This document shows, one piece after another, positions 30,815 through 42,407 of a DNA stretch of 64,000 nucleotides (the stretch's first letter is position 1; each line of letters opens with the position of its first letter). The DNA is from Thinopyrum elongatum. Lineage: Eukaryota > Streptophyta > Magnoliopsida > Poales > Poaceae. The DNA lies in contig CM022297.1 of the NCBI GenBank assembly GCA_011799875.1, forward strand, positions 441,923,292-441,987,291. The letters are read 5' to 3'. The notes beneath the pieces are model-generated. The model was not told the origin of the DNA. It saw nothing but the letters and a program-made list of their open reading frames with translations, and searched no databases. A program made the position numbers and the translations under genes.

Positions 30815-32412
30815 TGATGTCGCTTGAACTATGTCGGTATTTCCCCAAAGAGGAAGGGATGATGCAGCACAGCTACGGTAGGTATTTCCCTCAGTTATGA
30901 AACCAAGGTATCAATCCAGTAGGAGAACCAAGCAATACTATGTGAATGGTACCTGCACACAAAGAACAAATACTTGCAACCCGACGCGTATGAGGGGTTG
31001 TCAATCCCTCTTCGGGTAACAGCGCCAGAAATTGTCAAGTTGACGGGATAAAATTTTAGATTGGATAAATAGATCTCAATAAAATGCAAAATAAAATAAA
31101 TAATAAAAAAGTACAGCAAGGTATTTTTGGGTTTTTGGAATAATAGATCTGAAAACAAAAGCAAATAAAAATAGATCTCATAGCAAATATGATAAAGAAT
31201 AGACTCGGGGGCCGTAGATTTCACTAGTGGCTTCTCTCAAGAAAATAACACATGGTGGGTAAACAAATTACTGTTGGGCAATTGATAGAAGATCGAATAA
31301 TTATGATGATATCCAAGGCAATGATCAATATATAGGCATCAGGTCCAAGATTAGTAGACCGACTCCTGCCTGCATCTACTATTATTACTCCAGACATCGA
31401 CTGCTATCCAGCATGCATCTAGTGTATTAAGTTCATGGAGAAACAGAGTAATGCAATAAGAACGATGACATGATGTAGATGAGATCTATTCATTTAGGAA
31501 TAGCCCCCATCTTGTTATCCTTAATAGCAATGATACATGCTTGTCTTGCTGCCCCTTCTGTCACTGGGCAAGAACACCGCAAGATCGAACCCATCACAAA
31601 GCACCTCTTCCCATGGCAAGAAAAATCTATCTAGTTGGCCTAACTAAACCAAATATTCGACGAAGAAATACGAGGCTATAAATAATCATGCATATAAGAC
31701 ATCAAAAGAAGACTCAAATAATATTCATGGATATAGATCTGATCATAAACTCAAAGTTCATCGGATCCCAACAAATACACCGCAAAAAAGAGTTACATCA
31801 AATAGATCTCCAAGAGACCATTGTATTGAGAATCAAAAAAGAGAGAGAAAGCCATCTAGCTACTGCCTACGGACCCGTAGGTCTATGATGAACTACTCAT
31901 GCATCATCGGAGAGGCACCAATGAGGATGATGAACCCCTCCGTGATGGTGTCTAGATTGGATCTCGTGTTTCTGGAACTTGTGACGGCTGGAATTATGTT
32001 TCGTCGACTCCCCTAGGGTTTCTGGAATATTTGGGAATTTATAGGGCGAAGAGGCGGTGTGGGAGGTCACCGAGGGTGGCACAACCCCCCTAGGCGCGCC
32101 TGGACCTCTTGGTGTGCCCTGGTGGGTTGTGCCCACCTCGGGCCTCCCCTCTAGTACTTCTTTAGCCCACTGGGTGTCTTCTTGTCCAGAAAAAATCTCC
32201 AAAAAGTTTCGCTGTGTTTGGACTCCATTTGGTACTGATATTCTGTGAAGTAAAAAACAAGCAAAAAACAGCAACTGGCACTAGGCACTATGTCAATAGG
32301 TTAGTCCCAAAAAATGATATAAAGTTGCTACAAAATGATTGTAAAACATCCAAGAATGATAATATAATAGCACGGAACAAGCAAAAATTATAGATACGTT
32401 GGAGACGTATCA
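30815..32412 (-). repeat. 5' LTR of Gypsy G2
   Basis: Intact LTR of 1598 bp, collinear with the split 3' LTR (20917-21998 plus 26377-26888, about 1594 bp after removal of G1). On the minus strand it starts TGATACGTCTCCAACG. A TATAAATT box lies at about 32037-32044 in the minus strand. The LTRs differ at scattered sites, so the insertion is not very recent. Confidence 0.85.
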
Positions 32413-32417
32413 ACGGG

Positions 32418-33677
32418 TCGCCGTTAAGCTATCGGGTTTCGGTTTGGATCCGATAACCCGTTAACAGCCCGGGTCAATGGGGATTTTGCACGTGTAAAAT
32501 TCCCAATGGCCAGAGGAACCACGTGTCGGCTCAGCGTTGGGACAGATGGCATCCACTCATTGGAAGGGAGGCGCCTATGATACGTCGACACATGGCGCGG
32601 CCCAACAGAGGCCCATTCAGGTGAAAAGGCCGTCCCGTTTGACTTGGTCAAAGGTAGCGTGCCAGCCCACGAAAAGCCTGTTAACGACCTGTTCGCATAT
32701 AGCCCATTTACAGCCCGCTAACTCACGGCCCGTTATGGCCTATCCGAATTAGACCCAGTAGCGACATCTGTGTCGTCCAATATGATTCCAGCCCATTGTA
32801 ACTTTCGACCCATATATGGCCCATGACGTCTTTCGGCCCATATGAGGCCCTTTGTAACTCTTGGCCCATAAACGGCCCGTGGTGAAACTAGCCCATAATG
32901 AACAGTATATCGCTTTATACTCATTAATGGCCCATTATTCCATTGGGCCGTTTCCAGCCCGTGTTATCTTTCGGCCTTCTAAGGGCCCATTTATTATTGG
33001 GCTCATTCCCAGCATTCGATTACTTATGGTCCGTTACTGGCCTATTATGCTTGTGGGCCAAATTCAGCCTGTGGTTAAAGTCGGCCCGTCTGTGGCCCAT
33101 TAATCCGTTGGGCCATTTTCATAGCGTCATCAAATATGGCCCATTAACAACCCGTTATGCCTACCTTTTGAATTAAGCATGTTGTACACATCAGCCTATT
33201 AACGGCCCGTTATGGTCGGCCCATAAACAGATGATTCCCATTCTAGCCCGTTTACGGCCCATATTGCGGTCCGTTAATGGTCCACGAATAGTACGACCCA
33301 TATTTGGCCAATCGATCATACGGCCCGTAGAAGGCCCGTAGGAGGCCCATGGTCTCTACAATAGATAGCAGGACCATGGTTATTGTGGCCTAGTTAAAAA
33401 AAATAGGTTATTGCGGCCACTAGGAAACCGAGAAAAAATAACTGCAGAACTAGAAGCAAACAAATAAATAAGACTAACAAAATAAATAAGCAAGCAACTA
33501 ACACTAGGATATTACGACGATTTCACAGCTTACATCCACTGGGCATCAAAGTTCGCCACCAGTGCAAATATAAGGAACAAAGCAGCATATTACATACACT
33601 GGTTGTCAAAGTTGGCGACCAGTGCAAATAAATGCCGCAACAAAACAAGTCCAGAACTGAAACCACTTCAGAAGAGC
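32418..33677. promoter_or_regulatory. CACTA-3 stretch dense in GGCCCA/GGCCCG motifs
   Basis: From about 32690 to 33360 there are roughly 25 copies of GGCCCAT, GGCCCGT or AGCCCATT, some in opposite orientation (TGGGCC). They are usually 25-40 bp apart. TGGGCC is the plant site II element, bound by TCP factors, but here the density suggests subterminal repeats of the transposon. From 33360 to 33677 the sequence is plain apart from a repeated ACCAGTGCAAATA (33559 and 33619), part of a direct repeat of about 75 bp. This is the 3' flank of the minus-strand gene. Confidence 0.55.
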
Positions 33678-36004
33678 TCAAGAAACAATATCCTGGGTAC
33701 CCACCATGCTGGCAAGAAGCTTAGCAAGCTTATTTGCTTTCTTTTGTTTGGCGCTTAAATCCTCCAGCGCTTGCTGTTGCACCAGAAAGTATGCATCTGA
33801 ATTCTGCAGGGACTTCCTCAGTCCTTCTGCTTCATGTAGCAGCACATCTGATCGATGTCTTTCAACTTGAAGTTGAGACTCAAGAATATGAACTGATTCA
33901 GGCACCGAGTTCGAAGAGCTTGTGCCAGCAGTAGTGGCCAGTAACTCGAACACTACATCAAGACAAGACATTGGAGTTGTCTCACTGTCTTCAAGATAGT
34001 TTTTATCAGCTTTCTTGGAGACCAACAGGGATGTCTTACTATCTCGAATCTTATCTGCATTACTTCCTTTACCATTGCATAACGGGGTACTCTTCTCCAA
34101 TATTTTGTCCGCATTCTAAAAGAGAAACAAGCAGATACATCACATGTTTACCATGTTGTATATGAAACTTATCTTGGTAAATCAGTTCAGTAGTAAAGTG
34201 GACAGGATAACAGCATGAAACAAACATATATCTATGTACCATGGTCACTGTATGGTCTATACATTCTACTTTATGTTGCCAAATCAAGATAGAGACACAC
34301 TTCAAATCATATCCGTTTAAGACAAAGCAGCATAGACAGAATATAAGTGTGGGAAACTACACAGCAATAACAACACTTGTAATGTGCATGACATGAGAAC
34401 ATAACTGTTTATTCAATTGAAACTAAAATCAACATAGAGCAAGTTACAACAGCAAACCAGTTAAAGAAAATAGGTTTAAAACATACCTGTTGCGCCATTG
34501 GAGTTTCAATTCCATCCTTCAAATTTGAAATTAGTTGGTATGAGTAAATACAGTGATGCAAGAGCAAAGGAGTATGAACCATAGCTACGGAACCTGACCT
34601 GAGAACAATTCTTCTTCTGCTTTAAGCATTGAGTTGGGGTTCGGAGTGGTGGTCCTCGTGCTTTGGGCACTGCAGTTGATTTACTAACTGCTCGTGTTTG
34701 GGTGCTCTGTGGTGGAGATGGTGTTGTGTCAACTGGAACTGGGTTACTATCTACCGGGGTTGGGGGTGGGTGTAGCTAGTTCTCTGTCCAACTAGGTAGG
34801 GGTACAATCTGCGAGAGTCTGGATTATGTGTGGTGGGGCTGGTTCTTGGGCAAGTACAACCGTGGTTCTATCTGCATCGACTGGTAGCACTATCTTTTCT
34901 GAAGACCATGTTGTTACTCCCTTAGATACTGCCATCACCCCCTTCAATTCAAATGGCTGATAAACAAGAAAAGTAATTGAATGTACAGACATTGTATGAT
35001 AGACAGGTGCAATGAATAGTGGGTAATAAAAGAGGGCATGAAATAATTCACATTTATGTTGTCTAACCAAACAGGATAGCATGACACAGTTTGACATATA
35101 TGATGGCTAACTAAATAGGATAGCATGGCACAATTTCACATATATGATGGCTAACTAAATAGGATAGAAAGACATAATTCAAAATATGATGACTATGTAA
35201 ACAGGATGACATGATATAACTATATGATGTGTTTATTAAATAGGTTGGCATGCCATAATTCACATACATGCCGCCTATGGAAACATGATGGCATGATATA
35301 ATTCACGGATAGAATGACATAATTTAAAATATGATGACTATGTAAACACTAAACAGGATGAGATGATATAACTATATGATGTCTTTATTAAATGGGTTGG
35401 CATGCCATAATTCAGATAGATGATGTCTATGGAAACATGATGGCATGATATAATTCAAATATATGATTTATATACTAAGCAATAAGCAGAGGGCAATCAC
35501 ATATATGATGTGTAAACTAAGCAGATGGCATTCAGTATTGTGTATATGATGTAAAAACTAAGCAATGCAAGACAGCATATGCATGATATGAGTAATATAA
35601 CCCTGCCAAGTTTAAGCATACACCTCAGGGGGGAAATAGGACTGGTCATCTATCTCTGAATCCTCCTCTGAGGAGCTATCTGTAACCAGCAAGATGTCTG
35701 CTTCAGCAGGTAGCACTGTCTGCTTTGAAGACCTTGTTTTCACTCCAGATATTTCCATCACCGATTCAAATGGCTAATGCACAGGAAGAGTAGTTGAATA
35801 TACAAACATTGTCGACAAATGAAATACGTAATACAAAAAAAAGATAGCATGATATAATTCACATATATGATGATTGGCTAAACAGCATGGCATTGCATAA
35901 TTCATATATATAATGCCTAGCAACAAGATAGCATTGCATAATTCACATATATAATGTCTTGCAACAAGATGGCATTGCATAATTCACATATATGGTAATT
36001 AGAC

Positions 36005-37169
36005 GAGTGAAGTGCACTGTAGGTCCTCGAACTATTTCAGGGGTGTCACGTAGGTCCTCGAACTATAAAAATCGTCATCCAGGTCCTCGAAGTGCAGTAA
36101 GTGTGTCATCCAGGTCCAATATCTGCCTGACCCCATCTAACTGGCCAGCTGGCGTCGTTAACCGTGAACAGTAAGTCGCTGAACAGTAAAATGCCACCCA
36201 GGGACAATGCCATTTCTGTACCCGATGAACAAGCGTCGGTGAACAGTAAAAATAAAAAAAAATCATGGATATGGACATAATGTTCGCGAATAATTTTTAA
36301 AAAATGTTCGCAAACAACATTTGAAAATATTCGCGGATATTTTCAAACAATATTTGCGAACATTTTTTTAAATTCGGGAATATTTTTTCGCGTACCTTTT
36401 TTTAAAATGGCGAATATTTTTTCCATACCCGCGAACAATATTTGTGGTTCGCGAACAATATTCAAATTTATCGTTCGCGAATATTTTTTCACAAATATTT
36501 TTTAAAGTCGTCAACCTTTTTTAAAGTCACGAATATTTTTTCCATACCCGCGAACAATATTTGTGGTTCGCGAACAATATTCAAATTTCTCATTCACGAA
36601 CATTTTTTTAAAGTCACGAATATTTTTTCGCGAACATTTTTTTAAAGTCGCGAATATTTTTTCCATACCCGCGAACAATATTTGTGGACCGCAAACAATA
36701 TTCAAATTTATCGTTCGCGAACATTTTTTTAGAGTTACGAATATTTTTCCGCTAACATTTTTGTAAAGTCGTGAATATTTTTTCCATACCCTCAAACAAT
36801 ATTTGTGGTCCGCAAACATTTTCAAATATTGTTTGCAAACATTTTAAAAAAACATTCGTGACTTTAAAAAAATGTTCGCAAACATTATTTCAATATCCGT
36901 GAATTTCTTTTTTTTATATAGATTACTGTTCATCGAAGCTACTGTTAATCGAGTACAGAAATGGTGCTGTCCCTGGACGTCATTTTACTGTTCATCGGTT
37001 CACTGTTTACGGTTAACGACGCCAGCTGGCCAGTCACATGGGGTCAGGCAGATTTTGGACCTGGATGACACACTTACTACGCTTCGAGGATCTGGGTGAC
37101 GATTTTCATAGTTCGAGGACCTATGTGACACCTCTGAAATAGTTCGAGGACCTACAGTGCACTTCACTC
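36005..37169. mobile_element. Foldback Mutator-type MITE with 9-bp target duplication
   Basis: The nine-base duplication TAATTAGAC is perfect at 35996-36004 and 37170-37178. The arms are long inverted repeats of about 260 bp, starting GAGTGAAGTGCACTGTAGGT at 36005 and ending with its exact complement at 37169. They are mostly matched along their length. Nine-base duplications and long terminal inverted repeats are the mark of Mutator-like elements. There is no transposase, so it is non-autonomous. It lies in an intron of the CACTA-3 gene between two paralogous exons. Confidence 0.9.
36280..36890. repeat. 120-bp tandem repeats inside the foldback MITE
   Basis: About four copies of an AT-rich unit with TTTTTTCCATACCC and GCGAACAATATTTGTGG recur at about 36417, 36537, 36658 and 36778. 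TTCGCGAA palindromes occur in most units. The frames 36442-36645 plus and 36825-36511 minus come from these repeats. Confidence 0.85.
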
Positions 37170-38969
37170 TAATTAGACACTAAACATGTGGCATTCACAC
37201 AAAGCATGTCTAAACTAAGCAAATGACATAGCAATGCAAGGCACCATACACATGATATGAGCAACATAACCCTGCCAAGTTAGAGCATACACCTTGGCGG
37301 GGGGGAGGAATAGGACTGGTCATCTGTCTCTAATCCTCCTCTGAGGAGCTATCCATAACCAGCGAGATATGCGCTTCATCAGATAGCATTGTCTGCTCTG
37401 AAGACCTTGTTTTCACTCTAGATTTTTCCATCATCATGTCAAATGGCTGATGCACATGAAGAGTAGTTGCATGTACTAACACTGTTGACAAATGTAATAC
37501 GTAATGAAAAAAAGGATGGCGTGATATAATTCACTTATAAGATGACTGGCTAAGCAGGATGACATTGCAAAATTTACATATATGATGCCTGGCTAAACAA
37601 GATGGCGTTGCATAATTCACATATACGATATAGAAACTAAACAGATGGCATTCACACAAAGCATGTCTAAACTAAGCAGATGACATATTTGATGTATAAA
37701 ATAAGCAATGCAAGGCACCATATGCATGATATGACCAACATCAGCATGCCAAGTTAGAGCAAAGACCTCAGAGGGTAAATAGGAGTGGTTTGCTCCTTCT
37801 GAATCCCCCTCAAAATAGTTATCTTCCTCTTGATTACAATCTGAAATGGGGGGAGTGGGGGCTGCATTTGCACCCACCATGGAGCGACGTCTGCATGAAA
37901 TTTTATTGCCACGCAAGGCTCATCTCTTTTGCTCTACATGTTCGGTTCCATTGTGTACAATAACGGACATGCATAGGAATAAAACATAGTGAGATTATGT
38001 AAGGAGTGCATGCAGAAATCCAAAGTGATGGTAGCAACCTGTGGATAGACCCAAAACCAATGATAGCGGGCAGATAATAGCTTCAGTTAAAAAATACAGA
38101 TAATGGCCTCTTTACTATTTGTTTCCCACCCAACATGAAACTCATAGTAGACACCAGAGATTAACTAGATAGTAGACATATACTATTGATTATGGCCCCG
38201 ATATGTACCCCACAACCATTTTAAAACTCAAGTTTGAGCATTAGTTTGGAGCTGACTCAGAGTCTAATCGGTGAACAGGATGATAAAGTAGCATGTAATA
38301 TTAAGCGATGCATAATGTAAGCAGACACGAAAGAGTGCGACCTCTCTTGCGGACCCGTGTAGTCCTCAAGGTCATCTGCTCAGTTGATGATGGTAATGCA
38401 GTTGTCGTGGCTGCCGGCGGCAGGGAATATGATCTGAGGCGGCGAAAGACAGTCTGGAGGGCGGATCCCTGCTGTGGTGGACCCTTCTGTTGTTGGAGCA
38501 GCTGAGCTGGGTTGGACGACGGTGCGGCAGGAGCGGGACAAAGCACACAAGGTTTTCTTTGACAACTATCTATAAGAGAAGTAATTCTGTAAGGGTTCAT
38601 TTGAATTGGAGGATTCTAACAACGCAGGGATATAGGAAATACATAGTAATAGGATAGGAATGCAAGTGCAAAACAGAGAATTTAAAATCACAGGATTTCT
38701 GTCAATCTGGGTGTTTGGTTCACAGGAATTGGAAGGTCATAGGAATGCAAAGAAGCATGGTCAAATTAAGTCAAACCACAAGAAAATGTACAATTAATAA
38801 TGCTATTATGCTACTATCACTTAGTCTTCTTCTTCATGAATAGGAATTTGAAAAGGAGGGCCAAGTGGATATTAAAATTCCTACGGTTTTTCTTTGAAAG
38901 AGACACTAAAGGAACAAATCCTACAGTTTTCCTTTGCTCCATTTCTTTGAACCAACTGCATAAATAGTA

Positions 38970-39130
38970 CTCCCTCCGTTCCTAAATATTTGTCTTTTTA
39001 GAGATTTCAAATGGACTACCACATACGGATGTATATAGACTTATTTTAGAGTGTAGATTCACTCATTTTGCTCCGTAAGTAGTCACTTGTTGAAATCTCT
39101 AGAAAGACAAATATTTAGGAATGAAGAGAG
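38970..39130. mobile_element. Stowaway (Mariner-type) MITE, 161 bp
   Basis: It starts CTCCCTCCGTTCCTAAATAT and ends with the inverted form (ATATTTAGGAATGAAGAGAG), flanked by TA on both sides (38968-38969, 39131-39132). Size and termini fit the Thalos-like Stowaway group. The surrounding sequence (38713-39200, GGTGTTTGGTTCACAGGAAT and complementary AATTCCTATG stretches) may be an older MITE into which it inserted. Confidence 0.9.
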
Positions 39131-39817
39131 TAGTACCATAGGAAACTTTCCAATTCCTATGTTTTTCCTTCACTTTTCCTTTCAACCACTGGCCATTCTA
39201 GTAGGTAGGCTTGAACAGGCAAAAGCCTACACTCCAAAAATGTTTTTGTGCTACTTCTACTACTTTGGACCCAGGCCACTGCCCTACTAGCTTAACTCCC
39301 AGGCCCATCTACACATGCACAACTCAAACGCGCAGAAATAAATAATGATGGCTTTCGAGAGAGTCCATCACGTAGCTAAGTTGCATGGTACCTCATTGCT
39401 TATTATATAGGAGAAACTAATCGTATTTCATGTTACTACGCGTGCTCAGTGGACAATATATATAACATGTATAGTAAAAAAGCGATGCAGTAAGTGTACA
39501 ACTTCTTTGGCGAAGCCATGTCGATCTCAACATCATTGGGTTGGTCGCTGAGGATGCTGCGGCTGATGTGGCAGTCGGAGGAGGGGAAGAAGATCTTAGG
39601 CATCTCGAGATGGAGCCAAGGGTACTGCTCCGCTGTGATGGATGGTTTCGTCGTTGGAGCAGCTCCGGTGAGGTGTACGGCGGCGAGGCTGAAGCAGGAC
39701 AAGAAAGACAGCGTTAACCTGAAGTGGTATTCTAATAGCATCTCCAATAGATGATGTAAAATACATAACCAAAAAGTGCTAGATGTAAAATACATCAGCC
39801 GCTCATCTCTGAACTTA

Positions 39818-39905
39818 ACTGTCGAAACTGAATTTAACTGTCGAAACTGATTTTTACTGTCGAAACTGAATTTTGCTGTCGAAACAGAATTTTACTGTCG
39901 AAATT
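39818..39905. repeat. 20-bp tandem repeat CTGTCGAAACTGAATTTTA
   Basis: Five diverged copies follow each other in the CACTA-3 gene region. The first two share AATTTAACTGTCG; later ones have single changes. No wider meaning is seen. Confidence 0.85.
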
Positions 39906-39999
39906 GAACGCACTAGTAGCAGAAAAGAAGTGCACTAATAGTTTTGGCCGCTGGAGCACTAGTGGCAGAGTAGCAGTGATCTAAATCGGTAGCCGCTCC

Positions 40000-40300
40000 A
40001 GCAAGGAACGTACTACCAGAGAGCAGCCGGGGCAGAGCAGCAACAGCACCTAGAGCAGCAGTGCGTGCGAGAGTCGGGGCAGCTGGTCGTGTAGCAGCAC
40101 CTCGGGTTGTAGCAGCAGGAGCTCGAGTGAGAGCCGGAGCTGCTGCTCGTGCAGTAGCAGCGCGAGCAAGAGTAGACCAACAGCGCAAGCAAGAGCAAGA
40201 GCAAGAGCAGTAGCGCGAGCAAGAGCCAGAGCAGACCAGCCAGGGGACCGAGAGCAAAAGTAGAGCAGCAACGCGAGCGAGAGCCGAAGCAGCAGCTCCT
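40000..40300. repeat. GAGCAAGAGC/GCAGCAG low-complexity DNA
   Basis: Triplet and hexamer repeats (AGCAGC, GAGCAA, GCGAGC) create long Ala/Ser/Leu-rich frames in all minus-strand frames (40413-39913, 40381-40013, 40271-40050). The fact that several frames are open at once shows a compositional effect. It may still be part of an exon of the CACTA-3 gene. Confidence 0.7.
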
Positions 40301-40606
40301 ACTGATGTGGATGTCGCCGCCGAGGGAGCGACACCGTGGAGGAAGTGGCCGGCGACGCCGCCGTAGATGGAGCCGCGCCATGGCGGCTCAGGACTGAGCG
40401 CCGACAGCATCATGAAATTGAATCAAGAAAAAAAATGCATCAATTAGTGTAGAACCTCTTTGGTGGCGCCGATTAGGCCTCAGCTTCATCCGAGGAATCG
40501 GTGATGGTGCTGCTCTTCCGGTAGTGCAGGTGAAGATGGCGGTGTGGGAATGGAGGTGGCGCGATAGACGAGGCGAACGTCGGGGCAGCTCCTTGGAGGT
40601 GGAGGA

Positions 40607-42125
40607 TGATACGTCCATTTTGCATCATGTTCTCCTACTGTTATTTATAATGTTTTTATGCATAATAATGCTTTTGGGAGTAATTCTAATGCCTTTTCTC
40701 TCATAATATGCAAGGTTTACACAAAGATGGAGAATTCCAGCAGCTGGAATTCTAGACCTGAAAAAGCTACGTCAGAGTTACCTATTCTGCACATCTCCAA
40801 ATGAGCTGAAAATTTAAGGAGAATTGTTTTGCAATATATGAAGAATATTGGAGCAAATAACTACCAGAGGGGGCCACCAGGTGGCACAACCCACCTGGGC
40901 GCGCCAGGGAGCCCAGGCGCGCCCTGGTGGGTTGTGCCCTCCTCGGCCCACCTCCGGTGCCCCTCTTCTGATATATATAAGTCATTTTGACCTAGAAAAA
41001 AATAGGGGGAGGACTTTCGCGACGAAGCACCGCCGTCTCGAGGCGGAACTTGGGCAGGAGCACTTTTGCCCTCCGGTGGAGCGATTACGTCGGAGGAACT
41101 TCCCTCCCAGAGGGGGAAATCATCGCCATCGTCATCACCAACAACTCTCCCATCTTTGGGAGGGCCATATCCATCAAAATCTTCAACATAACCATCTCCT
41201 CTCAAACCGTAGTTCATCTCTTGTGTTCAATCTTTGTACCGGAACCTTAGATTGGTACTTGTGGGTGACTAGTAGTGTTGATTACATCTTGTAGTTGATT
41301 ACTATATGGTTTATTTGGCGGAAGATTATATGTTCAGATCCATTATGCTATTTAATACCCCTCTGATCTTGAGCATGATTATTATTTGTGAGTAGTTACT
41401 TTTGTTCTTGAGGTCACGGGAGAAGTCATGTTGCAAGTAATCATGTGAACTTGATATGTGTTCGATATTATGATGATATGTATGTTGTGATTCCCTTAGT
41501 GGTGTCATGTGAACATCGACTACATGGCACTTCACCATACTTGGGCCTAAGGGAATGCATTGTGGAGTAGTTATTAGATGATGGGTTGCTAGAGTGACAC
41601 AAACTTAAACCCTAGTTTATGCCCTATTTCGTAAGGGACTGATTTGGATCCAAAAGTTTAATGCTATGGTTAGATTTTATCTTAATACTTTTCTCATAGT
41701 TGCGGATGCTTGCGAGGGGGTTAATCATAAGTAGGAGGTTTGTTCAAGTAAGAACAACACCTAAGCACCGGTCCACCCACATATCAATTTATCAAAGTAG
41801 CGAACACGGATCAAACCAACATGATGAAAGTGATATGATGAAATTCCCGTGTACCCTCAAGAACGCTTTGCTTATCATAAGAGACCGTTTAGCCTGTTCT
41901 TTGCCACAAAAGGATTGGGCTAGCTTGCTGCATATTATTTACTGTTACCGTTACTTGCTCGTTACAAATTATCTTGCTATCAAACTATCTGTTACCTACT
42001 ATTTCAGTGCTTGCAGAAAATACGTTGCTGAAAACCACTTGTCATTTCCTTCTGCTCCTCGTTGGGTTCGACACTCTTACTTATCGAAAGGACTATGATT
42101 GATCCCCTATACTTGTGGGTCATCA
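40607..42125 (+). mobile_element. Gypsy-type solo LTR, 1519 bp
   Basis: It starts TGATACGTCCATTTTGCATC and ends ACTTGTGGGTCATCA, with a perfect five-base duplication GAGGA at 40602-40606 and 42126-42130. No internal region, primer site or second LTR is present, so the element was lost by LTR-LTR recombination. The first part has palindromic GGTGGCACAACCCACC and GGCGCGCC stretches. The family is an abundant Triticeae Gypsy (name not resolved). It splits the probable first exon of the CACTA-3 gene. Confidence 0.92.
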
Positions 42126-42407
42126 GAGGACGGGGTGGCTGAACCGGCGGGACAACGAGATTGACGACGGATCCTCATCCAATGCGGTGGATGAGGGACG
42201 TCGAGCTGTTGCGGTGGACGATGTCGTTGGGGAAGAGGATCCGGCTGGGCGGCGGTCGGGTGGCGGACGGAGGAGGGTGTGGGGCTTGGCAGGTTTTCGT
42301 GGCCTTATTGTACGAATGGGGGTGTCGGAGGGGATGGGCGGGGGGAACCATGGCTTAGGGACGCACTCGTCCGAAATGTGGGGTAAGTTACAAAAGTACC
42401 CCAACAA

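Larger units (their letters stand above)
20917..32412 (-). mobile_element. Gypsy element G2 (non-autonomous), with element G1 nested in its 3' LTR
   Basis: 3' LTR: 20917-21998 plus 26377-26888 (split by G1). Internal region: 26889-30814. 5' LTR: 30815-32412 (1598 bp). LTR ends on the plus strand are TGATGTCGCTTG and GAGACGTATCA. Flanks are ATGGG (20912-20916) and ACGGG (32413-32417), a five-base duplication with one transition. The primer site next to the 5' LTR (CCCCGGCAACGACGCCA, 30787-30803, read from the minus strand) fits tRNA-Asp with one mismatch. The polypurine tract is GCTTGGGGATGC on the minus strand (26889-26900). The internal 3.9 kb lacks protease, reverse transcriptase and integrase, so it needs a helper. 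The family belongs to the Triticeae group that includes Sabrina/WHAM; the exact name is not resolved. Confidence 0.85.
33678..42407 (-). pseudogene. CACTA-3 multi-exon gene with repeated exons and coiled-coil C-terminus
   Basis: The terminal exon is clear: 34115-33678, after a TTTTAG acceptor, ending in TGA. It encodes a Ser/Lys-rich part and a coiled coil (ESQLQVERHRSDVLLHEAEG). Three upstream exon-like blocks resemble each other: 34960-34790 (VSKGVTTWSSEKIVLPVDAD), 35765-35625 (ISGVKTRSSKQTVLPAEADI) and 37435-37295 (KSRVKTRSSEQTMLSDEAHI). The last two go on with SSSEED. Another pair is 38560-38340 and 39700-39480 (GAAPTTKPSITAEQ). The first exon seems to be 42407-42126 plus 40606-40450 (RRFSHPVL, then SSTSKELPRR), split by a solo LTR. 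A MULE-type MITE and a Stowaway lie in introns. In-frame stops occur, for example at 37345. This looks like the TNPA-like second gene of the element; no catalytic domain is seen. Confidence 0.5.

Noticed and set aside
39913..40413. 166-codon Ala/Ser-rich minus-strand frame
   Set aside because: Triplet repeats keep all three frames open. It cannot be told from a compositional effect.
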